Assembly: GCA_026645575.1 (NCBI GenBank)
Contig: JAPKMW010000077.1
Span: 1 to 55,855, forward strand
Reading direction: 5' to 3'
DNA length: 55,855 nt
From: Caldilineaceae bacterium
Lineage (GTDB): Bacteria; Chloroflexota; Anaerolineae; Caldilineales; Caldilineaceae
Under the pieces are notes generated by a model. That model did no database searches. It saw only the letters and a list, made by a program, of their open reading frames with translations, and was not told the origin of the DNA. Of this stretch, positions 44,974 through 53,787 are shown one piece after another. Each line of letters begins with the position of its first letter. Positions within the stretch are counted from its first letter, which is position 1. The translations under genes were made by a program, and so were the position numbers.

Positions 44974-45768
44974 ATGCTTTCTAAAGGCGTTAAATGGCCG
45001 CAGGGAGTTTTATGGCGGCTCTGGTTGATATTTCGTCAGCGGGAAACCTGGCTAGTCTTATTGACCTTGGCCGGTATCACGCTGTTTTTCTGGTTATTGA
45101 GCGAGCCGCTTATCTATCTCCTCCACCAAGGCGATCTGGTGAGCGACTGGATCAACAGCTTTGGCGTGCTAGCGCCAGTGGCCTATATTAGCATCTTTGC
45201 CCTGCAAATTCTCATCGCACCCATGCCCGGTCAATTTATGGGCATGATGGGCGGCTATGTCTTTGGCGTCTTTTTGGGGTCGCTCTACAGTATCACCGGA
45301 TTGGCGATCGGCGCCGGCCTGGCAATGTTTCTGGCGCGACACTATGGCCGCCCCTTTCTAGAACGCTTTTTTAGCCGCGCTGAACTAAAAGTCTGGGAAC
45401 GCAAACTCTACATGCGTTCGCCGGTCAGTTGGGGCTTGCTCTTTGTCTTTCCGGTGCCGGATGTGGTCTTTTACCTTGCCGGGTTGAGTACGATTCCATT
45501 GGTGCGCCTCTTGCCGGCGGTCATTGCCGGTCGCGGTCTGGGGCTGTTCTTTGCCAACATTGTCGGCGGCTTGAGCGCCACCCTGCCGCCGGAATGGGTG
45601 GTGGTCAAGTGGACGGTGCTGGCGCTGCTCGCCTTGCTGCTCTATCGACATGAACGCAAATTGCGCCTCTACTTCCTCTTGGGCGTGCGCTATTGGGAAC
45701 GGGCGGTGAACCGTTGGTTCCGCCGGCGTACAACGACGCCGTCCATCACCGGGAATTCACCTGAGTAA
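44974..45768 (+). CDS. TVP38/TMEM64-type (VTT domain) membrane protein
   Basis: This 264-residue membrane protein belongs to the VTT/DedA-like family. The family re-entrant region is visible as APMPGQFMGMMGGYVFG, followed by the G-rich helix SLYSITGLAIGAGLAMF and the second half with FVFPVPDVVFYLAGLSTIP. About six membrane segments are predicted, with a basic C-terminus. Relatives take part in lipid scrambling or membrane homeostasis. Only 3 bases separate it from the aldo/keto reductase gene, so the two are probably cotranscribed. Confidence 0.8.
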   Translation: MLSKGVKWPQGVLWRLWLIFRQRETWLVLLTLAGITLFFWLLSEPLIYLLHQGDLVSDWINSFGVLAPVAYISIFALQILIAPMPGQFMGMMGGYVFGVFLGSLYSITGLAIGAGLAMFLARHYGRPFLERFFSRAELKVWERKLYMRSPVSWGLLFVFPVPDVVFYLAGLSTIPLVRLLPAVIAGRGLGLFFANIVGGLSATLPPEWVVVKWTVLALLALLLYRHERKLRLYFLLGVRYWERAVNRWFRRRTTTPSITGNSPE

Positions 45769-45771
45769 CTC

Positions 45772-46767
45772 ATGTCATCTTTCGCCGCTTTCTTATTCAC
45801 ACACCAAAGACCATTGCTGGGGCTGGGCCTGGCCGCGTTGGGACGTCCCGGTTACATCAACCTGGGTCACGGCGGCGACCTGGCGCACACCTACGCGGTT
45901 GACGCCATGGAACGCCATGCCCATACGGTGCTGGATGCGGCCTGGGCGCAGGGGATTCGTTATTTTGACGCGGCGCGATCCTATGGCCGGGCCGAAGAAT
46001 TTCTTAGTCATTGGTTGCACAGTAGGAAGATTGATCCGTCAACAGCCGCCGTCGGCTCCAAGTGGGGCTATACCTACACGGCCAACTGGCAAGTGACCGC
46101 CGAAAAACATGAAGTAAAAGAACATTCATTGCCGGTTTTGGAACGGCAGTGGCAGGAGAGTCAGGCGCAACTGGCCAGTTATTTACGCCTCTATCAAATT
46201 CACTCAGCCACGCTGGAGAGCGGTGTTCTTGCCAATCGCGCGGTGTTGGACAAACTAGCGGTGTTAAAACAAAGCGGGGTCGCCATTGGCCTTTCCTTAA
46301 GTGGCGCTCAGCAAGCGGCGATCCTAAGGCAAGCGCTGGCTGTTACAGTGGATGGTGTGCGCCTCTTTGACGCAGTGCAGGCCACTTGGAATCTACTGGA
46401 GCAATCAGCAACAGCAGCGCTTCAGGCCGCGCATGATGCTGGGGTAGCGATCATTGTCAAAGAGGCATTAGCCAACGGTCGCTTGACGTTACGTAACGAC
46501 GCACCAGCCTTTGCCCCAAAATTACAGTTATTACAACGAGAAGCAGCCCGCCTGCAAAGTACCATTGACGCTTTGGCCCTGGCCGCCGTTTTGGCCCAAC
46601 CGTGGGCGACGATTGTCCTGAGTGGGGCGGCGACGGTGGCGCAGTTGGCGTCGAATGCACGCGCCGGTGATGTCAAGTGGGATGAAACAGCCGCTGCCAC
46701 GTTGTTATCCCTGACAGAAACGCCAGAGGCGTATTGGGCGCAACGCAGTAAGCTAGCCTGGAATTAA
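45772..46767 (+). CDS. Aldo/keto reductase
   Basis: This 331-residue (beta/alpha)8 oxidoreductase has the family tetrad Asp66 and Tyr71 (YFDAARSYG), Lys97 (GSKWGY) and His144 (YQIHS). It is expected to reduce aldehydes or ketones with NAD(P)H. It follows the VTT membrane protein gene after 3 bases. The substrate is unknown. Confidence 0.85.
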   Translation: MSSFAAFLFTHQRPLLGLGLAALGRPGYINLGHGGDLAHTYAVDAMERHAHTVLDAAWAQGIRYFDAARSYGRAEEFLSHWLHSRKIDPSTAAVGSKWGYTYTANWQVTAEKHEVKEHSLPVLERQWQESQAQLASYLRLYQIHSATLESGVLANRAVLDKLAVLKQSGVAIGLSLSGAQQAAILRQALAVTVDGVRLFDAVQATWNLLEQSATAALQAAHDAGVAIIVKEALANGRLTLRNDAPAFAPKLQLLQREAARLQSTIDALALAAVLAQPWATIVLSGAATVAQLASNARAGDVKWDETAAATLLSLTETPEAYWAQRSKLAWN

Positions 46768-46776
46768 GAGGTACAG

Positions 46777-46837
46777 ACGCGGATAGAGGAAGCGCGGATT
46801 GTCACAGAGAAACAATCCGCGCTTCCTCTATCCGCGT
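46777..46837. terminator. Bidirectional terminator-like palindrome
   Basis: A perfect 26-bp stem (46777-46802 with 46812-46837, 9-base loop) lies between the convergent aldo/keto reductase and CAP-LysM genes, followed by TTTCTC on the plus strand. Confidence 0.6.
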
Positions 46838-46844
46838 TTCTCCC

Positions 46845-48065
46845 TTACCGAACCCGCAATTTTTGGTCTAGTTGTAAGATGGAATTTTCGGCGAGGTTGT
46901 TGAGCGTCAACAATTCGTGCCAACCCATATTATGACGGGTCGCAATGCTGATAATCGTATCACCAGATTTGACGACATAGTATTCCGGTGAAGCGCTTTC
47001 GGTGGCTGTTGCTGATGCGGCACTGACTGTTTCCGTCGTTGTTGGCGCCGTGGTTGCGTCAGCGGCGGCTTCCGCCATCGGTTGCTCAGCTCGTTTGACG
47101 GCGCCGGGAATACGCAGTTGTTCACCGACACTGATCACGGAAAACTCACTAAGGCGATTTTCCCTAGCCAATTCTTCCCAGGTAATGCCATAGATGGTAG
47201 CGATGCCGACTAGCGTGTCACCTTTTTGCACGGTGTAGCGCCGGACAAAGGTATCACCGGTGCTTTCTTCTTCAACGACGCCGGCGGCAGCTTGCGGTTC
47301 CTCTATAACTGGACCGCCAATACTATCAACGCCGGGCAGCCGAATCACCTGACCAATTTGCAGCAGGGAATATTCGGATAAGCCATTCGCGGTGGCGATT
47401 ACCGGCCATTCAATACCAAAACGTAAGCCGATGGAGAGAAGTGTATCACCGGCCCGAACCGTGTAGTCAACACCCCCGGCAGGAATGGGAAGTGGTTCGG
47501 GCGGCGGTGGCATGACGATCTGGGAAGCATCGCCATTCTGTCCAGCAGCAAAGACGGCGACAAAGATCAACTCGCCGTTGCTAGGATGGCTGCCGAAACC
47601 AATGCCATATTCATGCCAATTGACGTTAAGGATGTTACCCCGATGAACCCGACTGTTCATCCACCATTGAATCGCTAGATCAGGGCTGCTGACCGAGACC
47701 CAATTTTCACTGGCCCAAGCGCTGCCATAGCCGGTGCGCTGAACCCGCTGCTTGACATTGCTGCCATCGGTGCCGTAGTGGCTGTAATTGTAGTTCGCCA
47801 CCATATCATTCACATGCACCTGCGCCGCCAGATTAAGCAATGGGTGGAGCGCTAACAAAGGTAAGCCGGCGTTCGCTCGTTGCTGGTTGATTGACAATGC
47901 CACTGTTTGCGCCGCTGGGTCAAGCTGGCTCAATACGTCACCATCTTGCGCATAAACCGGTGTAACCAACGGGGAGGGGAGAACCAACGTAGTTGTCACC
48001 AACAGGGAGAGCAAGAAGAAAGCCGTCAGTGATGTCGTCTTTGTAGTCCGTGTCACTTTTCTCAT
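46845..48065 (-). CDS. Secreted CAP-domain protein with three LysM repeats
   Basis: This 406-residue protein is placed from 48065 because the signal peptide (about 1-39, ending VYAQ) follows directly. The longer upstream frame has no secretory or domain features. A CAP/SCP domain (about 45-175) shows SHYGTDGSN, ASENW, and HRGNILN with EYGIGF. Three LysM modules follow (near 205-250, 285-330 and 365-406), each starting YxVxxGDT. LysM binds peptidoglycan or chitin-like glycans, so the protein is probably held at the cell wall. It lacks the LPxVRR-type tail of the island proteins, which suggests a different retention route. Confidence 0.85.
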   Translation of the reverse strand: MRKVTRTTKTTSLTAFFLLSLLVTTTLVLPSPLVTPVYAQDGDVLSQLDPAAQTVALSINQQRANAGLPLLALHPLLNLAAQVHVNDMVANYNYSHYGTDGSNVKQRVQRTGYGSAWASENWVSVSSPDLAIQWWMNSRVHRGNILNVNWHEYGIGFGSHPSNGELIFVAVFAAGQNGDASQIVMPPPPEPLPIPAGGVDYTVRAGDTLLSIGLRFGIEWPVIATANGLSEYSLLQIGQVIRLPGVDSIGGPVIEEPQAAAGVVEEESTGDTFVRRYTVQKGDTLVGIATIYGITWEELARENRLSEFSVISVGEQLRIPGAVKRAEQPMAEAAADATTAPTTTETVSAASATATESASPEYYVVKSGDTIISIATRHNMGWHELLTLNNLAENSILQLDQKLRVR

Positions 48066-48161
48066 AGGCCCAAAGAATAGCAGAATTCCCCCCAATTGCG
48101 CAAAATAAATAAATCCACACGAATAAACAGTGTTCAATCGCTTCACAACGCCACGTTGATT

Positions 48162-48191
48162 GTGACATCCGGTGTAATTATGGCATATAAT
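48162..48191 (+). promoter_or_regulatory. Candidate promoter upstream of the alcohol dehydrogenase gene
   Basis: GTGACA (48162-48167), an 18-base spacer and a perfect TATAAT (48186-48191) point towards the alcohol dehydrogenase gene 280 bases away. The resulting long leader would contain the 48371 palindrome. Confidence 0.4.
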
Positions 48192-48370
48192 GGCCGTTGT
48201 GCGCGTGACAGTTGCGTTGCAGTTTGGGAAAAATGGCCTTGCCATGCGCTTTTCAACCCAGAGTCGTGTATGCTGCGTTGGGCAATCGTATGAAAAGCGC
48301 CTACCAATGTGGTTGATCATCAGCCAATTGTCAGCAACAGCAATTGGTAAGCTTCCCATAATTTGTAACC

Positions 48371-48436
48371 ACTAAGCTCCTAGCCAGTCCGTGACTGGCG
48401 TTGCCCCGCCAGTCACGGACTGGCTAGGAGCTTAGT
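48371..48436. repeat. Intergenic palindrome, family P1 (30-bp perfect stem)
   Basis: ACTAAGCTCCTAGCCAGTCC and the following ten bases (48371-48400) pair with 48407-48436. The inner part is nearly identical to the copy at 5325-5384; the outer ACTAAG/CTTAGT pairs are unique to this site. Confidence 0.9.
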
Positions 48437-48471
48437 ATTGTTATTTATTTATCACTTATCAGGAGGAGACT

Positions 48472-49560
48472 ATGCCGATTACAGCACGGGGCGCTATTGC
48501 TCGCCAACCAGGGGCGCCGGTTAGTATTGAAGAGTTTACCATCGATGATCCGGGGCAGAACGAGGTTCTAGTACGAATTCTGGCATCCGGCGTCTGCCAC
48601 ACCGATCTGGGCGTCAAAATGGGCGCCTATGGCAGCGAAGGCTATCCCTTTATCTTGGGCCATGAAGGCGCTGGCGTGATTGAAGCAGTCGGCCCCGGTG
48701 TGACTAACCACAAGGTAGGCGATCATGTGATCCTGGCTTGGCGTGCGCCCTGTGGCAAATGTCGCTTCTGCCGCACCGGCAAACCCAACTTCTGCGCTGC
48801 CAGCTTGAACGCCGAAAAGCGAATGCGCACGCAGGATGGCCTGTTACTCAATCAAGTGCTGGGCATCGGCACCTTCTGCACCCATACACTAGTTCACGCC
48901 GATCAGGCGATTGCCTATGATGCCGCACTACCGGCGCCCCAGATGTCGCTCATCGGCTGCGGCGTGATGACCGGCGTCGGCGCGGCGCTCTATGCCGCTG
49001 GCGTCAAGCCGGGGAGCAGTGCCGCGGTCTTTGGCTGTGGCGGCGTGGGGGATAGTGTGATTCAGGGCGCCCGGCTTGGCGGCGCGACCACGATCATTGC
49101 CGTTGATATTGACCCGCAGAAGTTGGAATGGGCCAAACAATTTGGCGCCACTCACACGGTCAACCCGAAGGAAGTCGATGCGGTCGCCAAGATCAAGGAG
49201 ATCACCGGGGGCAATGGCGTCAACTTCTCCTTTGAGGCGGTCGGCAAGCCACAGACATTGGAGCAGGCGCTCTGGTCGCGCGACCTGGCCGGCACCTGCG
49301 TCTTCATCGGCGTTCCCGGCCCCGGCCCCACCCTCAACTTGCCGTTGCAAAAGTTCTTTGACCTGGGCGGCCATCTCTGCGTCTCCTGGTATGGTGACTG
49401 CCTGCCCTCACGCGACTTCCCGCTCCTGGCCGACTGGTATCGCCAGGGCCAACTCAAGCTCGACGAAGTGGTCACCCGCACCGTCAGCCTGGACGAAGTG
49501 GAAGAAGCCTTTGCCGCCATGGAACGGGGCGAGACGTTGCGGTCGGTGATTGTGTTTTAA
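48472..49560 (+). CDS. Zinc-dependent alcohol dehydrogenase, class III-like
   Basis: This 362-residue MDR protein has the full zinc set: catalytic ligands Cys42, His64 and Glu65 with Cys163, and the structural-zinc cysteines 94, 97, 100 and 108 (CGKCRFCRTGKPNFC). The NAD site reads FGCGGVGDSV. The pattern resembles glutathione- or mycothiol-dependent formaldehyde dehydrogenase and NDMA-dependent methanol dehydrogenase relatives. AGGAGG lies upstream. The substrate is not determined by the sequence. Confidence 0.87.
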   Translation: MPITARGAIARQPGAPVSIEEFTIDDPGQNEVLVRILASGVCHTDLGVKMGAYGSEGYPFILGHEGAGVIEAVGPGVTNHKVGDHVILAWRAPCGKCRFCRTGKPNFCAASLNAEKRMRTQDGLLLNQVLGIGTFCTHTLVHADQAIAYDAALPAPQMSLIGCGVMTGVGAALYAAGVKPGSSAAVFGCGGVGDSVIQGARLGGATTIIAVDIDPQKLEWAKQFGATHTVNPKEVDAVAKIKEITGGNGVNFSFEAVGKPQTLEQALWSRDLAGTCVFIGVPGPGPTLNLPLQKFFDLGGHLCVSWYGDCLPSRDFPLLADWYRQGQLKLDEVVTRTVSLDEVEEAFAAMERGETLRSVIVF

Positions 49561-49565
49561 TACTT

Positions 49566-49639
49566 GGAGATTGAGAGAGTAAGAGATTGAGAGATTTTGG
49601 TATGGCTCAATCTCTTACTCTCTCAATCTCTCAATCTCC
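49566..49639. repeat. Inverted repeat of AGAGATTG type
   Basis: GGAGATTGAGAGAGTAAGAG (from 49566) is mirrored by CTCTTACTCTCTCAATCTC and a further TCAATCTCC (to 49639). It shares its unit with 8223-8286 and ends 13 bases before the M42 peptidase start. Confidence 0.8.
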
Positions 49640-49652
49640 AAAAGTAAAACCC

Positions 49653-50696
49653 ATGTTTGAACTCATCAAAACCTTAACCGAATTAGACGGCCCGGTCGGT
49701 CAGGAAGCGCCGGTCTTGGCTTACATTGAACAGCTTTGGCACAAGTTAGGGGCGGAGGTCTCGCGCACCAAGGTGGGCAATGTGATTGGCCGTTGCGGCG
49801 GCAGCGGGCCGAAGGTCTTGCTGGCCGCACACGCCGATGAGCTTTGCTATCTGGTGCGCGCCATTGATCCGGGTGGTTTTCTCTGGCTGGCGAATGGACA
49901 GGGCTGGCAACGCGCCGCCGGCAACCGCAATGCCTTTTACATGGGGCAGCGGGTCAAGGTCTTGTCGCGCACGGGCGTTATCCCTGGCGTCATCGCCACG
50001 ACGACCGGCCATTTGGCAAGCTATGCATTGCCCGAATTGCACGAGTTGACCTGGGATGATTTCTGGGTGGACACCGGTTTGAGCTATCAGGAACTTCAGG
50101 CCCGCGGCGTGACGCCAGGGACGCGTGTCATCTGGGATGCGACCACTGTGCAGATGGGCGATCATATTGTCGGCAAAGCGCTCGATGACCGGGTGCCACT
50201 GGCGGTGATCAGCGAAGTGCTACGCCGTGTGCCCAAGGACGAATTGCGCTGTGAGTTAACCCTGGCCTGCACCATTCAGGAAGAGATCGGCCTGGTCGGC
50301 GCCTTTGGCATTGCGGCCCATGAACAGTTCGACGCCGCCATCGCCGTCGAGATTGGACTGGCCGGCGACATCCCCGGCGTTCCCTATCGTGCCATGCCGA
50401 CCCGCTTGGGCGCCGGCCCGCTGTTGGTTCACAAAGATTCGCTGGTGCATTATGACCACGCCCTGACCATGCGCTTGGAAACGATTGCACGTCAGGCCGG
50501 CATCGCCATTCAACATGCCGTCTTTGGCTCCTTCGGCAGTGACGGTTCGGCCTTTATGAAAGCCGACATTCCCAGCGCCTTGGTCGCCTTCCCCGGTCGC
50601 TATACCCACACCCCCTTTGAGACGGGCCATATCGACGATATTGAAGGACTGGTTGATTGGCTTTGCGCGTTTGTACGCAGTGAAGCGTCAGCCTAA
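49653..50696 (+). CDS. M42 family metallo-aminopeptidase
   Basis: This 347-residue protein starts at 49653; an earlier in-frame ATG would read through the inverted repeat and is rejected. M42 enzymes are two-metal aminopeptidases that assemble as large tetrahedral particles. Ligands and catalytic residues are visible as His60 and Asp62 (AAHADE), Asp178 (ALDDR), Glu210-Glu211 (QEEIGLVGA), Glu233 (VEIGLAGD, where many members have Asp) and His319 (RYTHTPFE). It is cytoplasmic, with no signal peptide. It stands alone after an unusual repeat-rich gap. Confidence 0.87.
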   Translation: MFELIKTLTELDGPVGQEAPVLAYIEQLWHKLGAEVSRTKVGNVIGRCGGSGPKVLLAAHADELCYLVRAIDPGGFLWLANGQGWQRAAGNRNAFYMGQRVKVLSRTGVIPGVIATTTGHLASYALPELHELTWDDFWVDTGLSYQELQARGVTPGTRVIWDATTVQMGDHIVGKALDDRVPLAVISEVLRRVPKDELRCELTLACTIQEEIGLVGAFGIAAHEQFDAAIAVEIGLAGDIPGVPYRAMPTRLGAGPLLVHKDSLVHYDHALTMRLETIARQAGIAIQHAVFGSFGSDGSAFMKADIPSALVAFPGRYTHTPFETGHIDDIEGLVDWLCAFVRSEASA

Positions 50697-50724
50697 GGGT
50701 TCACAAAAATGTAACTCGATACCT

Positions 50725-50783
50725 TGCTCTTCGCGAGTCTGTGACTCGCCCAGGTCGTGCGAGTCACAGACTCGCGAAGAGCA
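50725..50783. repeat. Intergenic palindrome, family P1 (25-bp perfect stem)
   Basis: TGCTCTTCGCGAGTCTGTGA, continuing CTCGC, pairs with 50759-50783. Relative to the copy at 25588, the TTGGCGAGTCC arm is changed to TTCGCGAGTCT, and the opposite arm carries the matching changes. Confidence 0.85.
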
Positions 50784-50908
50784 GCAACGTATTCTTTTAC
50801 AGACCGTAGGTTATTTATCGTAATCGTAACTACTCAGCCTACCCGCTGGGTGCGGCTAGGAGCGGGCTAAATAGTTACCAAAATCCGACCAATCGTTGGA
50901 GTTACCCT

Positions 50909-52252
50909 ATGCAAATTTTAATTGTCGGTGCAGGCGATGTTGGCTTTCAGTTGGCGAAACGGCTCACCCAAACAGCCCATGACATTACGCTACTTGAATC
51001 TGATGTTGAAAAGGTCAAACGGGCGCGGGAACAGCTTGATATCCTAGTGGTAGAAGGGAGTGGCGGCAGTTTTCATGCCCTGGAAAGCGCCGGTGTTCGA
51101 CGGGTTGATGTGATTGCGGCTGTTACCAACAATGACGAGATCAATTTAACCGCCTGTCGGTTGGCCAAGAAGGTGGGCGTTGGGACAACGCTGGCGCGGG
51201 TACGCAACCCAGAATATACGCAACCTGATTTTATCCTCTCCGGCGCCGAGCTAGGCGTAGACCACATCATCCACCCGGAGCGGGAAGCCGCCGAAGCAAT
51301 TCTCCGGTTGATCCGCCAGTCGAGCGCAAGCTACAGTGTTGAGTTTGAAGAGGGCAAGATTCAACTGCTTGGGCTGCATGTTGAAATTGGTTCGCCTCTG
51401 CTCTATACGCCCCTGGCTGAACTGGGCGTGCGCTACAAGAATCCGCCCTTGCGCATTGTCGCCATCCATCGTAACCACACCACCATTATCCCCACCGGGC
51501 GCGACATTTTACATCCTGGCGATCAGGTCTTTGTCGTCTGTGACCCAAACTATGTTCAGACCTTCAAAACATTGGCCGGCAAGGTGGAAAAGCCACTCAA
51601 TAACATTATGATTCTCGGCGGCGGTCTGGTTGGTCAATTTCTGGCCGAACGATTGGAAGAAGAAGCGAATGTCAAATTGATCGAGAACAATCGTCAACGC
51701 TCGGAGCGGCTGGCCGATCTTTTGCGGCACACCCTGGTGCTCCATGGCGATGGCACCGATCTGGAGCTATTGCAAAGCGAAGATTTGGCACAGATGGATG
51801 CCTTTATCGCTGTCACCGGCGATGATGAAAACAACATCATCACGGCGCTGTTGGCCCGCCATGCCAATGTGAAACGCACCATTGCCCTGGTCAACCGAGT
51901 GAGTTACCTGCCGATTATGCCCAAGATTGGTTTGGACGCGGTGGTAAGCAAACAGTTGCTGACAGTCAACGCGGTGCAACATTTTATTCAACATCAACAG
52001 GTGGCGGCGGTGGTCAATTTGCCCGGTATCGAAGCCCAGTTGATCGAGTATATTGCCGGCGACAGTTGCAAAATTACGCGAAAACCCTTGCGCGACATTC
52101 ACTTTCCCAACCATGCCATTGTCGGTGCGATTTTGCGGAACAACCAATTGGTGGTGCCAAGTGGGCAAACCCAGATCCGACGCGGCGACCGCACGGTTGT
52201 CTTCGCCTTGCCGCAAGCAGTAGACCAATTAGATCACCTCTTTTGCCAATAG
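50909..52252 (+). CDS. trkA: Trk potassium uptake regulatory subunit TrkA
   Basis: This 447-residue peripheral protein gates K+ uptake by TrkH in response to nucleotides. It has two RCK-N/Rossmann domains, the first opening with IVGAGDVG (residues 5-12) and the second with LGGGLVG (about 231-237). Each is followed by a TrkA-C (RCK-C) domain (about 140-215 and 365-447). The size and order match canonical bacterial TrkA. It is 53 bases before trkH, so the pair is an operon. Confidence 0.92.
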   Translation: MQILIVGAGDVGFQLAKRLTQTAHDITLLESDVEKVKRAREQLDILVVEGSGGSFHALESAGVRRVDVIAAVTNNDEINLTACRLAKKVGVGTTLARVRNPEYTQPDFILSGAELGVDHIIHPEREAAEAILRLIRQSSASYSVEFEEGKIQLLGLHVEIGSPLLYTPLAELGVRYKNPPLRIVAIHRNHTTIIPTGRDILHPGDQVFVVCDPNYVQTFKTLAGKVEKPLNNIMILGGGLVGQFLAERLEEEANVKLIENNRQRSERLADLLRHTLVLHGDGTDLELLQSEDLAQMDAFIAVTGDDENNIITALLARHANVKRTIALVNRVSYLPIMPKIGLDAVVSKQLLTVNAVQHFIQHQQVAAVVNLPGIEAQLIEYIAGDSCKITRKPLRDIHFPNHAIVGAILRNNQLVVPSGQTQIRRGDRTVVFALPQAVDQLDHLFCQ

Positions 52253-52305
52253 GCTTTCACCAAGAAACAGCAGAGCGCAACAGCCAAGCACCCATTCCAT
52301 TTATC

Positions 52306-53748
52306 ATGAACTATCACAGTGTGATCCATTTGCAAGGGTTTTTACTCGGCGGCTTGGCCGTCACCATGCTCTTGCCGCTACCTTTCTCGCTCTATTACGG
52401 CACAGAGGATGTTGTGGCGTTGCTCGCCAGCGCACTGCTCACTGGGGTCGTCGGTGTACTGGCCTGGTACACCACCAAGGGCAAACATGACATACGGCTG
52501 CGTGAAGGCTTTGCCGTTGTCACCGTGGGCTGGCTGACCGTTTCTCTCTTTGGCAGCTTGCCCTACCTCTTCTCCGGCGTGATCCCGTCGTTCACCGACG
52601 CCTTTTTTGAAACCATGTCGGGCTTCACCACAACGGGCGCCTCGATTTTGACCAACATCGACCCGCTTCCCCAGGGCATTCTCTTCTGGCGCAGTTTGAC
52701 GCATTGGCTGGGGGGCATGGGGATCATCGTGTTATCGCTGGCGGTGCTACCCATTCTTGGCGTAGGCGGGATGCAGCTCTTTAAGGCCGAAGTCCCTGGC
52801 CCGGTGGCCGATAAATTGACCCCGCGCATTGCCGAGACGGCCAAGATCCTATGGGGTGTCTACGCCTTGCTCACCATTGCCGAAACCTTGCTCCTTATGC
52901 TGGGCGGCATGAGTTTGTTTGATGCGCTTTGTCATAGCTTCGGGACGGTGGCCACCGGCGGCTATTCGACACGCAACGCCAGCGTTGGGGGCTATCAGAG
53001 CGCCTATATTGATTATGTCATCACCCTTTTTATGGTGCTGGCCGGCGCCAACTTCGCTCTCCATTACCGCTTCTTGCGCGGCGACTGGGGCGCCTACTGG
53101 CGCGATAAAGAATTTCGCATCTATTTGGGCATCATTGGCGGTGCAACCTTGATTATTGGGAGCGATCTCTGGTGGAATCGCTATGGCAATGCTCCCCAAG
53201 CAGTGCAATACGCCCTCTTTCAAACCGCCTCGATTCAAACAACCACCGGCTTTGCCACCGCTGACTATGAGCAATGGTCAACCACCTCGCAACTGGTCTT
53301 GCTCCTCTTAATGTTTATTGGCGGGTGCGCCGGCTCCACCAGCGGCGGGATGAAGGTGATGCGGCTCTATTTGTTGGTCAAATTTGCGCTGGGCGAGTTT
53401 ACCCGTTTGCTGCACCCGGCGGCGGTTGTACCGGTGCGCATCAACCGAGTCGCCGTCCCGCGTGAGGTTGTCCTGAATGTGCTGGGCTTTTTTGTACTCT
53501 ATATCTTCCTTGCTGGGCTGGGCGTCTTTGCCATGACCCTCTGTGGCCTCGACCTCGCCACCGCCTTTGGCGCAACGATCACAACCCTGGGTAATGTCGG
53601 CCCCGGTCTCGGCACAGTCGGTCCCAGTGAAAATTTCGCCCATCTCCCCGCCATTGCCAAGTGGCTTCTTGCGCTGCTCATGCTGATCGGCCGCCTGGAG
53701 ATTTTTACCGTGCTGGTTTTCCTATCACCGGCCTACTGGCGCCGATAA
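52306..53748 (+). CDS. trkH: Trk potassium transporter membrane subunit TrkH
   Basis: This 480-residue K+ channel-like transporter starts at 52306, where the membrane protein begins; the longer frame would overlap trkA. Four selectivity-filter loops are visible: TTTGAS, ATGGYST, QTTTGFAT and TLGNVGPG, each with the key Gly. About ten membrane helices are predicted. With TrkA it forms the constitutive K+ uptake system in the inner membrane. Confidence 0.92.
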   Translation: MNYHSVIHLQGFLLGGLAVTMLLPLPFSLYYGTEDVVALLASALLTGVVGVLAWYTTKGKHDIRLREGFAVVTVGWLTVSLFGSLPYLFSGVIPSFTDAFFETMSGFTTTGASILTNIDPLPQGILFWRSLTHWLGGMGIIVLSLAVLPILGVGGMQLFKAEVPGPVADKLTPRIAETAKILWGVYALLTIAETLLLMLGGMSLFDALCHSFGTVATGGYSTRNASVGGYQSAYIDYVITLFMVLAGANFALHYRFLRGDWGAYWRDKEFRIYLGIIGGATLIIGSDLWWNRYGNAPQAVQYALFQTASIQTTTGFATADYEQWSTTSQLVLLLLMFIGGCAGSTSGGMKVMRLYLLVKFALGEFTRLLHPAAVVPVRINRVAVPREVVLNVLGFFVLYIFLAGLGVFAMTLCGLDLATAFGATITTLGNVGPGLGTVGPSENFAHLPAIAKWLLALLMLIGRLEIFTVLVFLSPAYWRR

Positions 53749-53787
53749 TTGCACGGCAGATGCTCACCTTTGGCGAATCGTGAGCGC

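Larger units (their letters stand above)
48066..48471. other. 406-bp divergent gap with a promoter and a P1 palindrome, no gene seen
   Basis: Between the CAP-LysM and alcohol dehydrogenase genes I see a candidate promoter (48162-48191) and a 30-bp palindrome (48371-48436). No credible reading frame is present, although a short RNA from the promoter is possible. Confidence 0.5.

Noticed and set aside
48066..48359. N-terminal extension of the CAP-LysM protein
   Set aside because: The extra 98 residues resemble no domain and would bury the signal peptide inside the protein.
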